Source: Bacteroides_D sp963546395
GTDB lineage: Bacteria > Bacteroidota > Bacteroidia > Bacteroidales > CAJPTX01
Direction: 5' to 3'
Length of the DNA stretch: 64,000 bases
Assembly: GCA_963546395.1 (NCBI GenBank)
Contig: CAUUMS010000010.1
Location: forward strand, 6,872-70,871
The notes beneath the pieces were generated by a model. That model was not told where the DNA came from and did no database searches. It worked only from the letters and a program-made list of their open reading frames with translations. The number at the start of each line of letters is the position of its first letter. The first letter of the stretch is position 1. Positions 22,963 to 31,941 of this stretch are shown here, piece by piece. Position numbers and translations under genes: made by a program.

Positions 22963-25900
22963 CTAATCTTCCTCCTCTAGCAGCACCTCGTCCCTCCCGT
23001 CAAACCCCTCTTCCACAACAACAGCTGTTGGGGTATTTTGTTGCACTGAGTGCCCATTTATTTTGATGCGGAAACCCGATTTGATCAGATTGTCAATGCG
23101 AAACGCATTGAGTGACAGTCGTGTAGGTGTCGATATCCGTGTTACACGATTATTCCGCTGGTCGTCCAGCTCAAAGCTCAGCGTCGTGCCAGTCTGCTCG
23201 TTCGGGAGCAGCATCTGTAGCTCGCTCAGTGCTCCCTGGTCGAACTCGTAGGGGTCAATCACAATGTCCAAGTTTCGGAACCCATGCTCGCGCACAGCCT
23301 CAATGGGCTCCACTTCCACGATGCGCACCGAGGGGCCAAAGTCCGGGTTCGATGGTGCAATTACCTGCACCGTTAGGCGCACGATCTTACCCGCCTGGAT
23401 CTGCTCTTCGAATTTCTGCATGTCACGCTCGAATAGCCGGAAGCTGTACTCGCCCGAGTAGTCATCCATCATCAGCTGCATGTACGGCTTGCCCGTCCGC
23501 TTGTTGATAATCTTAGCGCAGGTGCGCACGATGCCTCCCACGTGGAATGCGTTTCGCCCCACAAAGGCATTGAGGTTCGACGAGAGCTCGCCCAGCCTTA
23601 CGTCGCACAGGTAGCGAATCTCCGCCTCGTACTTGTCCAGCGGATGCGCGCTTAGGTAGAGCCCGAGAATCTCGAACTCCATGTTCAGTAGCGGTATCGG
23701 ATTGCTCGGTAGGGCTATCTGGGGGAATGGTGGTTCGCTGATTGCACTCTCTAGCGCTGTGGCTCCAAATAGCGAATCCTGGGCACTCTCACGGAAACGG
23801 TGCACCTTCTGCCCGAACTCCACCAGCTTATCCAGGAATGTGACGCTCACGCTCTGACCATCCTCTCGGCTCGGGCGCACCTCTAGCTCATGGAAGTAGA
23901 CGGCCCGGTTGTGCTCCGGTGTCAGCGTGTCGAGAGCTCCACCGTGGATGAGAATCTCGAGGTTCCGCTTGTTGAGGGCCGTTGTGCTCACGCGCCTCAG
24001 CAGGTCGTACACGCTCTTGTAGGGCCCATTCGCCTTGCGATTCTCCACCAGCTCCCGCATCGCCTCGCCATTCATCCCCTTCATCGCCACCAGGCTGTAG
24101 CGAATGTCGCCGTTGGGCATTACGCTGAATTCGCACCCGCTCTCATTCACATCTGGCGGCAGCACCCGGATCCCCATCCGTTTGCACTCCTGCATGAAGA
24201 CGGCCAGCTTGTCTGCTTCGCTGTGCGCCACCTCCAGGTTGGCCGCCATGAACTCGCTAGGGTAGTGCGCCTTGAAATAGCCCGTCTGGAACGCTAGCAG
24301 CGCGTAGCACGTGGCATGCGACTTATTGAAGGCGTACGAGGCGAATTTCACCCACTCGTTCCAGATCTTCTCCACCACCTTTGTCGGGTGCCCATTGCTC
24401 TGACAGCCGCTGACAAACTGCGACTTCAGCTTCTCCATTTCAGCCACCAGCTTCTTACCCATCGCCTTACGCAGGGCATCCGACTCGCCAGGCGTGAAGT
24501 TGCCCAGCAGCCGCGACTGTTGCATCACCTGTTCCTGGTACACCGTGATGCCATACGTCTCCGCCAGCACCTGCTCCTGAGCCGGAATGTCGTATTCGAT
24601 GGGCTCCCGCCCGAACTTGCGCTCGATGTAGTGATTGATGTTCTCCATTGGCCCTGGCCGGTACAGGGCATTCATGGCTATCAGATCCTCGAACTTATCG
24701 GGCTTCAGCTGCTGGAGATATTTGCGCATACCAGGCGACTCGAACTGGAACAGCGCCACCGTTTCGCCCCGGCCAAAGAGCTCCAGCGTGGGGGTATCGT
24801 CCAGCGGTATCGTGTCGAGATCGATATGTTTACCCCGCGTGTGCTCCACCAGCCGCACCGCCTCATGCAGTATCTGGAGCGTTTGCAGCCCCAGGAAGTC
24901 CATCTTCACCAGTCCTACCTTCTCGATCACCTTCCCGTCATACTGCACCGCCATCAGCTCGTCGCCCTTATTGGGCAGGAATAGCGGCGCGTAATGCGTG
25001 AGTGGCTCCTTGGAGATAATGATGCCGCACGCATGCTGGCTGATGGCGCGTAGCGTCCCGTTGACCCGCATTGCCCAGTCAAAGAGCTTGCGCTGCTCGC
25101 CCGACGAATTCTGGTAGATGTTCTTCACATCGCGCGACTCCTTGAAGATCTCACGAAACTGCGTCCCCTTGATGTCCTTCATCGCCTTGTTCACCGGCGA
25201 GGCCACGTCTGAGGGCATCTCGAACACCCGCACCACGTCGTTTATCGTCCCCTTGGCCTTCGAGCGGTTGAAGGCTGCTACCCCGGCCACGCAGTCGTAG
25301 CCGTACTTCTCCTGCACGTAGCTGATCACCTCCATGCGCCGCGAATCCTCAAAGTCCACGTCGATATCGGGCAGCGATATACGGTCGGGGTTCAGGAATC
25401 GCTCAAACAGCAGGTTGTAGGCCAGCGGATCCAGATTGGTAATCCCTAGCGTGTACGCCACGGCCGAGCCGGCTGCCGAGCCACGCCCTGGCCCCACGTA
25501 GATACCCCGATCCCGCGCCTCGCGGATGAAGTCCCACACAATCAGGAAGTAGCCCGGGAATCCCATGCGCTCAATGGTGCCCAGCTCAAACTCCAGCCGC
25601 TCCTTGCACTCCGCAGGCAGGGGCGATCCCCACCGCTGCGCGGCACCCTCGTACACCAGGTGCCGCAGGTAGGTCTTCTCATCCGGAAACGGCTCCGGCA
25701 CCGCAAAGTCGGGCATCACAGGGTCGCGGTCGAGCTTATACTCCGCCACGCTGTCGGCTATGCGCTGAGAGTTTAGCATTCCCTCCGTCACCATGCGCAT
25801 GTACTCATCCTCCGCCAGCTCGTGGGGCACTGACTGCCCCGATGGCCCTGCGGGGCCCGGGTCTAGATTCCCCACCCGCATGTAGGCCTGTGCCGCCTGC

Positions 25901-26805
25901 GTGTACATTGTTGCAAAGGCAGCCCGCATCTCTTCCTCCGACTTGAAATACTCCTCATGCGTGTACGTCCACCTGTCTGCATCATTCCACTTCTTCCCCG
26001 TCGACACGCACAGAATGTAGTCGTGCACATCGCTATCCTGCTTGCGGAGGAAGTGCACATCATTCGTCACCACTAGCGGTATCCCCATCTCGAGGTGTAG
26101 TCGCATCAGGGCCACCATCACCTTCAGCTGCTTCTCCACCGTGTCGCTGTGCTTGGGCTCCCTGCTGGGGTGCAGCATGATTTCGAGGTAGAAATCCTCG
26201 CCAAAGATCTCGCGATACGCATTCGCCATCTGGCGGGCTAGCCGGTAGTCATCGTTCAGCACCGCCGTGGCAATGGGCCCGCCCAGGCACGCCGAACCCA
26301 CAATGATCCCCTCGTGGTACTGCCGCAGCAAGTCCATGTCGACTCGTGGGTAGCGGTAGAATCCCTCGACGTTTGCCCGTGACACCAGCTCGCAAAGATT
26401 CTTGTAGCCCGTCTCATTCTTAGCCAGCAATATCAGGTGGTAAGGCTTCTCATCCTTCTTGCGATCCCGATGCGAGCGGTGCGCCACGTACGTCTCACAG
26501 CCCGCGATGGCCTTGAGCCGAAACTGCTTCACGTGAGCGATGCGTTTCGCCCATAGCGCCTTCGTCTCCTCATCCGTGGCCGAGTCCAGGCACTTCTGCA
26601 TCCGCTTCTCGCTCTTATCCAACTTCTTGTTGGCAGACTGGATCTCCTTGAAGAGGGTGTAAATCCCGTGCATCACCCCATGGTCTGTCACCGCAATGGA
26701 ATTCATGCCATACAGGCGTGCCTGGCGAATCAGGCCGTCGATGCGGCATGCGCCATCCAGCTTTGAGAACTCGGTGTGCAGGTGCAAATGGATGAAATTC
26801 GACAT
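22963..26805 (-). CDS. dnaE: DNA polymerase III alpha subunit
   Basis: The 1280-residue replicative polymerase. The N-terminal PHP domain starts FIHLHLHTEFSKLDGA and includes AVTDHGVMHGIY. The palm catalytic aspartates are in SLPDIDVDFEDSRR (about residue 480). Finger and helix-hairpin-helix regions follow, and a C-terminal OB fold lies near FHVGGIVRTCAKIINKRTGK (about residues 1080-1180). There is no exonuclease domain, so it is DnaE-type rather than PolC-type. The C-terminal tail ends in EEGFDGRDEVLLEEED. Nothing suggests truncation. Confidence 0.97.
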   Translation of the reverse strand: MSNFIHLHLHTEFSKLDGACRIDGLIRQARLYGMNSIAVTDHGVMHGIYTLFKEIQSANKKLDKSEKRMQKCLDSATDEETKALWAKRIAHVKQFRLKAIAGCETYVAHRSHRDRKKDEKPYHLILLAKNETGYKNLCELVSRANVEGFYRYPRVDMDLLRQYHEGIIVGSACLGGPIATAVLNDDYRLARQMANAYREIFGEDFYLEIMLHPSREPKHSDTVEKQLKVMVALMRLHLEMGIPLVVTNDVHFLRKQDSDVHDYILCVSTGKKWNDADRWTYTHEEYFKSEEEMRAAFATMYTQAAQAYMRVGNLDPGPAGPSGQSVPHELAEDEYMRMVTEGMLNSQRIADSVAEYKLDRDPVMPDFAVPEPFPDEKTYLRHLVYEGAAQRWGSPLPAECKERLEFELGTIERMGFPGYFLIVWDFIREARDRGIYVGPGRGSAAGSAVAYTLGITNLDPLAYNLLFERFLNPDRISLPDIDVDFEDSRRMEVISYVQEKYGYDCVAGVAAFNRSKAKGTINDVVRVFEMPSDVASPVNKAMKDIKGTQFREIFKESRDVKNIYQNSSGEQRKLFDWAMRVNGTLRAISQHACGIIISKEPLTHYAPLFLPNKGDELMAVQYDGKVIEKVGLVKMDFLGLQTLQILHEAVRLVEHTRGKHIDLDTIPLDDTPTLELFGRGETVALFQFESPGMRKYLQQLKPDKFEDLIAMNALYRPGPMENINHYIERKFGREPIEYDIPAQEQVLAETYGITVYQEQVMQQSRLLGNFTPGESDALRKAMGKKLVAEMEKLKSQFVSGCQSNGHPTKVVEKIWNEWVKFASYAFNKSHATCYALLAFQTGYFKAHYPSEFMAANLEVAHSEADKLAVFMQECKRMGIRVLPPDVNESGCEFSVMPNGDIRYSLVAMKGMNGEAMRELVENRKANGPYKSVYDLLRRVSTTALNKRNLEILIHGGALDTLTPEHNRAVYFHELEVRPSREDGQSVSVTFLDKLVEFGQKVHRFRESAQDSLFGATALESAISEPPFPQIALPSNPIPLLNMEFEILGLYLSAHPLDKYEAEIRYLCDVRLGELSSNLNAFVGRNAFHVGGIVRTCAKIINKRTGKPYMQLMMDDYSGEYSFRLFERDMQKFEEQIQAGKIVRLTVQVIAPSNPDFGPSVRIVEVEPIEAVREHGFRNLDIVIDPYEFDQGALSELQMLLPNEQTGTTLSFELDDQRNNRVTRISTPTRLSLNAFRIDNLIKSGFRIKINGHSVQQNTPTAVVVEEGFDGRDEVLLEEED

Positions 26806-26828
26806 GGCTCACGGGTTGTTTACCGGTG

Positions 26829-26859
26829 CAAAGATCCTTTTTGACGACGTGAATTGCAA
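26829..26859 (-). promoter_or_regulatory. Candidate promoter of dnaE
   Basis: On the minus strand TTG (26857-26859), a 20-nt spacer, then GATCTTTG (26829-26836), which differs from the TAnnTTTG consensus at the first base. It ends 23 nt before the dnaE ATG. Confidence 0.5.
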
Positions 26860-26972
26860 GCCACGCTGCTATAGTTCGCCTCCATTCCTTCAGCGTCTAG
26901 CTAGCCGAGGGCCATTGCCACTCGCAGCTTCTACGGCCAACAAGGCTTGCGGACGGAATTGCCTCCGTGCAT

Positions 26973-27012
26973 AAAAAAGTCCCCGCCGGCAATTGGTTCA
27001 CCGACGGGGACT
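26973..27012 (-). terminator. Intrinsic terminator of the BspA-like gene
   Basis: Minus strand AGTCCCCGTCGG / CCGGCGGGGACT, a stem with one mismatch and an 11-nt loop, followed directly by TTTTTT. It lies about 48 nt after the stop at 27061. Confidence 0.88.
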
Positions 27013-27060
27013 CCACATCATACCTTCCGTCGTCTTAGACGAACGGAGGGATTTAGCCCA

Positions 27061-29877
27061 TTATTTTACCACGCGCACGCTGTACGAGCTGTCTGCACTG
27101 TGCAGACGCAGTATGTACAGCCCCTGGGGCAGGTGCGCCGTGGAGAACGTGAACGTATCCCCGCTGTTGCGGCCGTTCGCCACTACCACCCCGTGCATGT
27201 TCACCAGCTCGTAGCGCAGCACCTGATCTGCGCTGTGCACTGTGAGCTGGCTGCTGAACGGATTAGGCGACACCGTCACAACCTTCAGCGCCTCTACGCT
27301 CGTGCCCGGATTTGTACCCGGATTCGGATTAGGCTTGGGCGTTGAGACGGCCATCACGGTCACCTGACACACGCCAGTGATGCCATTGTGAGCCTTAGCC
27401 TCGATGCGCGCTGTGCCCTCCTTGAGCGGGGTCACCTTGCCATTCTCCAGACGAATTACATCGGCTGGCTCCACGCTCCACGTCAACTCCTTGTACGTGG
27501 CGTCTTCGGGCAGAACCTTCGTGGTTAGCTGGGCCGGAGTATCACCCACACGCATTGTCAGCGTCGCGGGATCAATGGTCACGCTGGTGACGCGTACCAC
27601 TGGCGACGCGGGATCTACCACCGTCACCACGCACTCGCCCTTCACCCCGTTCTTCGCCGTGGCGATCACGTGCGCCAGACCCGCCTTAATGGGGGTAACC
27701 TTGCCATCGTTATCCACCGACGCAATGCCTTCGGGCTCTACGCTCCATTTCACAGTTTGGTCGGCCATGTTCTTGGGCTCCACCACCGCCTTCAGCTCTG
27801 CGGGGGCAGCACCTAGCTTTATCTCCAGCGTGGCTGGGGTCACCGTTACGCTGATGGGCTTCGTGGCATCGGTCACCGTCACCAGGCACTCACCCTTCAC
27901 CCCATTTTTAGCCGTGGCAATCACCTTCGCGCTCCCCTCCTTCAGCGGGGTGATCTTACCCTCTTCCACGTTCACAATGCCCTCAGGCTCCACGGTCCAC
28001 GTGAGCGTTTTATCTGTGGCATCATCGGGCTTCACGGTCGCCGTGATCTGCCCAGGGGCACCGCCGAGGGCCAGGCTTAGCGTGGCCGGGGCGAGCGTTA
28101 CCTCCGTCACCTCCTGCGTTACGGTCACCTCGCAGACATCCTTCTTCCCATTGTGCGCCATGACGGTAACCTTCGCCTTACCAGGCTTAATGGGGGTTAC
28201 CTTGCCATTCTCCACCGTGACAATGCCTTCCGGATCCACGCTCCACGTGAGCTCCTTCTTCGTGGCATTTTCAGGCGTAAACTTCACCGCGAGCTGCACA
28301 GGGCTATCGGTGGGCTTCATGGTGACCTCAAAGGGCTTCACGCTTATTGTCTCCACCGGAATTATCACCTGCACGGGGTAGCTTTGCGTCTCATTCTTCC
28401 ACTTGGCTATGATCGTGGCATCGCCCACCTTCACGCCATGCACCTTGCCATTGCTCGTCCCCACGGTGGCTATCTCCATGGCATTACTGTTCCAATTCAC
28501 CACCTGCTCAGCCTTGGGGACCATGTCGTTGAACTTGGCCACCAGCTGCACATCACCATCCAGGGGCACCTCATTCGGGCCCTCAATGGTGAAGCAGTTC
28601 GACACGTCACCGTGGAACCTCCAGTGCTTCTTCGTCATGAGCTCTTTCCGAGCAGCCAAATTGCATGTGTAGTGGAGCCCTTCAGCCTCGATGTCTACAC
28701 GCTGCCGAGCATCCGCATCTGCGGCCCAGCCCGTGATGGTGGCATCGTAGGTTTCTTGGCTCATGCCGCACCGCTTGAGGCCGATGCTGAAGAACGTCGC
28801 GCCAGCACCAGCACGGAACTTCCACGCCCCGAGCGATTGGTTGAACATCGTGCAATCATCAAAGATGCCTGCAAGCTTTTCCACCTTTGATACGTCCCAC
28901 TTGTCCAATGGCTGGTTGAAGGCTTTGCACCCGAGGAACATCTGCTCCATGCTCGTCACCTTCGACACCGTCCACCCATTCAGCGGCTGGTTGAAGGCGG
29001 GACACTTAGCAAACATCCCCGCCATCCAATCCACCGACGACATATCCCATTTGTCTAGCGGCTGATTGAAAACCGTGCACCCTGCGAACATTGCGCCGGT
29101 GTTTGTCACCGTTGTCATTTTCCACTTGTCCAGTGGCTGGTTGAATGCAGAGCAATCCAGGAACATGCTCTCCATGTTCTTAACCTTCGTGATCTTCCAC
29201 TCGTTGAGCGGCTGATTGAATGCAACGCAACGCGCCAGCATCCCACTCATGTCCTCCACTTTCGATACATCCCACTTCTCCAGCGGCTGGTTGAATTGAG
29301 TGCAGTTGGCGAATGTCGCTGACATATCAGTCACCTTCGACACATCCCACTCTTCCACTGGCTGGTTGAACGAGCTGCACCCGGCGAACATCTTCCCAAT
29401 GCTCTTGACCTTCGAGAGGTTGGGCTTTCCTACATTGGGCCCAAACACCATGTTGACGCAGTCAACAAAGGCGGCCGTCATATCTTCCCACACCACGTCG
29501 CCCCAGGCTACCACTTCCACGAGCGCCTTGGCACTACCGTAGCTCTTCTCTACGTCTTCCGGATCGCACATCTGGAACTGCGTGACTCCCTGGGGGTACA
29601 CCTTCACGATGTAGTCGCCCGCCTCCGGCACCGTGAGCGCATAGGGGTTATCGGGACTGGTGGTCAACATCTTCTCCGTGGGAGCCCCGCCCTCTTTCTC
29701 CCAGGTGAGCTTGTAGTTCGTCCCCTTAATTGGGATCTTCAGCACCTCGTTCGCCGCCTCGGCGTGCCACTTGGTGACGAATGGGTTGTTCTGGGCAAAA
29801 AGCAGCCCTGCGCCGAGCGGCATCAGGGCGAGGACCATCATCAGGCGGCCCAGCCATCGTTTAGTCGATTGCATCAT
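27061..29877 (-). CDS. BspA-like (DUF285 repeat) surface protein with Ig-like repeats and T9SS sorting domain
   Basis: About 938 residues starting at ATG 29875-29877 or 29872-29874; the frame extends to a TTG at 29898 that is less likely. Order: signal peptide (LMMVLALMPLGAGLLFAQ), an Ig/PKD-like N-terminal part, eight tandem repeats of about 24 residues with the core FNQPL-x-x-W-x-x-x-V (DUF285/BspA type), about five bacterial Ig-like (BIG2) repeats marked by LTWSVEPEGI and GKVTPLKEG, a Pro-rich linker (KPNPNPGTNPGT), and a C-terminal type A T9SS sorting domain beginning VVTVSPNPFSSQLTV and ending SYSVRVVK. The protein is therefore expected to be exported by T9SS and anchored at the cell surface, plausibly as an adhesin. 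Confidence 0.88.
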   Translation of the reverse strand: MMQSTKRWLGRLMMVLALMPLGAGLLFAQNNPFVTKWHAEAANEVLKIPIKGTNYKLTWEKEGGAPTEKMLTTSPDNPYALTVPEAGDYIVKVYPQGVTQFQMCDPEDVEKSYGSAKALVEVVAWGDVVWEDMTAAFVDCVNMVFGPNVGKPNLSKVKSIGKMFAGCSSFNQPVEEWDVSKVTDMSATFANCTQFNQPLEKWDVSKVEDMSGMLARCVAFNQPLNEWKITKVKNMESMFLDCSAFNQPLDKWKMTTVTNTGAMFAGCTVFNQPLDKWDMSSVDWMAGMFAKCPAFNQPLNGWTVSKVTSMEQMFLGCKAFNQPLDKWDVSKVEKLAGIFDDCTMFNQSLGAWKFRAGAGATFFSIGLKRCGMSQETYDATITGWAADADARQRVDIEAEGLHYTCNLAARKELMTKKHWRFHGDVSNCFTIEGPNEVPLDGDVQLVAKFNDMVPKAEQVVNWNSNAMEIATVGTSNGKVHGVKVGDATIIAKWKNETQSYPVQVIIPVETISVKPFEVTMKPTDSPVQLAVKFTPENATKKELTWSVDPEGIVTVENGKVTPIKPGKAKVTVMAHNGKKDVCEVTVTQEVTEVTLAPATLSLALGGAPGQITATVKPDDATDKTLTWTVEPEGIVNVEEGKITPLKEGSAKVIATAKNGVKGECLVTVTDATKPISVTVTPATLEIKLGAAPAELKAVVEPKNMADQTVKWSVEPEGIASVDNDGKVTPIKAGLAHVIATAKNGVKGECVVTVVDPASPVVRVTSVTIDPATLTMRVGDTPAQLTTKVLPEDATYKELTWSVEPADVIRLENGKVTPLKEGTARIEAKAHNGITGVCQVTVMAVSTPKPNPNPGTNPGTSVEALKVVTVSPNPFSSQLTVHSADQVLRYELVNMHGVVVANGRNSGDTFTFSTAHLPQGLYILRLHSADSSYSVRVVK

Positions 29878-30295
29878 CTCAAAGCCGTTAAAATTCAACC
29901 GAATTGCAGATCTGTTGACGTTTCACAACAGAATACACAACGCAGAGTATACCTAAAAGGTTTCTTTTAGACCCATTCCGAAGCAGAATATTGGTGTTTC
30001 CCCAATGCGCAGTGGTCAACGCATGCTGTGCGTACGCGAATGCGTGGGGCGGTGCACACTTGTACACGTGAAATTGTGCCCTCGGTGCCCCTCTTCCTAC
30101 CAATCGAGGTGCTACCTGTGTCGTGCGGTCGGCTCGCAGTGCTGAAATGCACTTTGCGGATGCGTGTCTCCTCTCCGGCCTTTGCCACACGGCACGTAGG
30201 TCTACCCTTTGCGTCTCTTTTGCCTGTGACCCTAGGGGATGCCTACGGTAGCGCGTTTCGCCCTACCTTTGCGTGCAGGCCCTGGGATGCCATTC
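29878..30295. other. Gap between divergent BspA-like and thiE genes
   Basis: About 420 bp. It holds a perfect hairpin CTAAAAG-GTTT-CTTTTAG (29953-29970) in the leader or promoter region of the BspA-like gene, and the thiE -7 element at 30264-30271. No TPP riboswitch core (CTGAGA...GAACCTGAT) is visible. Confidence 0.55.
30264..30271 (+). promoter_or_regulatory. -7 element of thiE-thiD
   Basis: TACCTTTG, 15-24 nt before the candidate thiE starts at 30287 and 30296. It lies downstream of the longer in-frame ATG at 30239, which argues against that start. Confidence 0.6.
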
Positions 30296-30886
30296 ATGTT
30301 TACCGTTGCCATCACCCCTCCCGTCACGTTGCCGCATGAAACGGCGTGGGCTCTCGCCATGCTTGAGGCGGGCGTGTCACGTCTCCATGTGCGCAAGCCC
30401 GAGTGCGATGCCCATCAGATGGCCTCCTATCTGGAGCCGCTCGTTGGGGCCGGCTTTGCCCATCGGCTCGTGGTGCACGGGCACCATGCGACGGCATTGG
30501 AGATGGGGGTGAGATGCCTTCATTTCACCGCGGCCATGCGATGTGCTCATGCGGAAGGGGAGTGTTCCTGCTGCGGGCGAACCACCTCCACCCATAGCGT
30601 GCAAGAGCTCTTGGGGCTCGATGCGGGCTGGGATTACGCCTTCCTGAGCCCCATCTTCCCGAGCATATCCAAACCGGGATACCAGGGGCACTTCAGCGCG
30701 CACGAGTTGCATGCCGCCACGCGGCAGGCCCTGTGCCGTGTGGTGGCTCTGGGGGGTATCGATGAAAACACGTTGCCCCGGCTGCCTGGGCTCGGCTTCC
30801 ATGGGGTGGCCATGCTGGGTGCTCTCTGGCAGCAACCATGCGTAGAATCCGCCTTGCAGCTCCTACGACAATCCCTTGCCCTATGA
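30296..30886 (+). CDS. thiE: Thiamine phosphate synthase-family protein
   Basis: About 196 residues starting MFTVAITPPVTLP (ATG 30296, or 30287). The frame extends to 30239 but the promoter lies inside that extension. A TIM-barrel with the pattern EAGVSRLHVRKP, then GVRCLHFTAA, WDYAFLSPIFPSISKPGY (the sulfate/phosphate-binding SPIFPT-KP motif of ThiE/TenI) and VVALGGIDENTLPRLPGLGFHGVAMLGALW. The protein joins HMP-PP and thiazole phosphate. The HVRKP motif replaces the usual QLRxK, as is common in Bacteroidota versions; a TenI-like role is an alternative. It overlaps thiD by 4 nt. Confidence 0.8.
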   Translation: MFTVAITPPVTLPHETAWALAMLEAGVSRLHVRKPECDAHQMASYLEPLVGAGFAHRLVVHGHHATALEMGVRCLHFTAAMRCAHAEGECSCCGRTTSTHSVQELLGLDAGWDYAFLSPIFPSISKPGYQGHFSAHELHAATRQALCRVVALGGIDENTLPRLPGLGFHGVAMLGALWQQPCVESALQLLRQSLAL

Positions 30887-31650
30887 CCATATTGCCGCCA
30901 CCCCACGCGCTTGCCATCGCGGGCTACGACCCCTGCGGCGGGGCTGGCCTGCTCGCGGATGCCAAGACGTTTGAGGCTTTCGGCGTGCTCGGCCTCACGG
31001 CCATGACGGCGAATACCATCCAGAGCGGTAGCGCGTACGAATCGACTATCTGGGTGGATGAGGATACGCTCCTGCGCCAGATCGAGCTGCTGTACGAGTC
31101 GTACCTCCCGGCGGCTATCAAGGTGGGCATGATGCGCGATCATGCCACTATGTCCCGCGTGTTGGACATGGTGCAGGCGCATTACCCCGGCCGAGCCGTT
31201 CCCGTGGTGGTGGATCCAGTGCTGCGCGCCACGGCGGCCCAACGGGGGTTGCACGGCCGCATGTCGGGCTCCCTGCGTGATTGGCTTCCCCGCGTCACGC
31301 TGCTCACCCCGAATGTCCCCGAGTATGAGCAGCTATTTGGGGCTGCCAGCCCAGCAGATGTGGCGGCCGAGTATGGTGTCTCCATCCTCCTCAAAGGGGG
31401 GCACGCCCCAGCTCAGGGGCAACCCGGCGTGGTGGATAGGCTCTTCACCGGGGGGCTAGAGCATCAGTTTGAGGTGCCGCGCGTGCCGTTCGACAAGCAT
31501 GGTACGGGGTGCGTGCTCTCGTCTGCCATCGCGGCCCAGCTGGCCCAGGGGGTGAGTTTGATCGATGCCTGCCGACAGGCGCAATGCTACGTGGCCCGAT
31601 TCCTTGCCTCCGCGCCCGGCCGACTCGGTCTCCACTACGCACCCCGCTAG
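30883..31650 (+). CDS. thiD: Hydroxymethylpyrimidine/phosphomethylpyrimidine kinase
   Basis: About 255 residues from the ATG at 30883, which overlaps the thiE stop (ATGA); the longer frame from 30838 lies inside thiE. Ribokinase-fold motifs are visible: AIAGYDPCGGAGLLADAKTF, TANTIQSG, KVGMM, VVVDPVL, TLLTPNVPEYEQLFG and the catalytic anion hole HGTGCVLSSAIAA. It phosphorylates HMP twice to supply ThiE. The two genes form a salvage-type thiamine pair; thiC and thiG are not in this window. Confidence 0.92.
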   Translation: MTILPPPHALAIAGYDPCGGAGLLADAKTFEAFGVLGLTAMTANTIQSGSAYESTIWVDEDTLLRQIELLYESYLPAAIKVGMMRDHATMSRVLDMVQAHYPGRAVPVVVDPVLRATAAQRGLHGRMSGSLRDWLPRVTLLTPNVPEYEQLFGAASPADVAAEYGVSILLKGGHAPAQGQPGVVDRLFTGGLEHQFEVPRVPFDKHGTGCVLSSAIAAQLAQGVSLIDACRQAQCYVARFLASAPGRLGLHYAPR

Positions 31651-31702
31651 CGAATCGCCGCAGGTGATCCGTCGGCGATTCGTTCTACACAAAAACTACC
31701 AT

Positions 31703-31753
31703 CACCGTACCAAGTCCGTATTTGGCCGACGAAATATGGACTTGATGCGTCGA
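31703..31753. repeat. Dispersed imperfect palindrome, copy B
   Basis: Left arm CACCGTACCAAGTCCGTATT, centre near GGCCGAC, right arm beginning GAAATATGGACTTGATGCG. The arms pair at about 17 of 23 positions. The left arm is the exact complement of much of copy C's right arm. It is intergenic, between thiD and the nqr promoter. Confidence 0.75.
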
Positions 31754-31882
31754 TGCTACGGTGTGGGTATGCCGATGATGCGCAATCGCGCCCACTCCTT
31801 CCCGCGAGATTTTGCGTTGAGACAGCCGCTCGCATCGGGGAATAGACGTATCGTCAGGATCCCATGAGTCCCTAAAATATGG

Positions 31883-31914
31883 TTTGGTCGTTTTCATGAA
31901 TCAGGCTACCTTTG
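31883..31914 (+). promoter_or_regulatory. Promoter of the nqr operon
   Basis: TTTG (31883-31886), exactly 20 nt, TACCTTTG (31907-31914): the best match to the Bacteroidota consensus in the window. It lies 27 nt before the nqrA ATG at 31942. Confidence 0.85.
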
Positions 31915-31941
31915 CGCCGAAAGTTGCAAGGCGTGGATGGT

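Noticed and set aside
28153..28890. 245-codon frame on the plus strand inside the BspA-like gene
   Set aside because: It is an artefact of the Ig-like and DUF285 repeats read on the other strand.
29878..30295. TPP riboswitch upstream of thiE
   Set aside because: The conserved TPP core sequences are not present, and the thiE -7 element leaves a leader of only about 20 nt.
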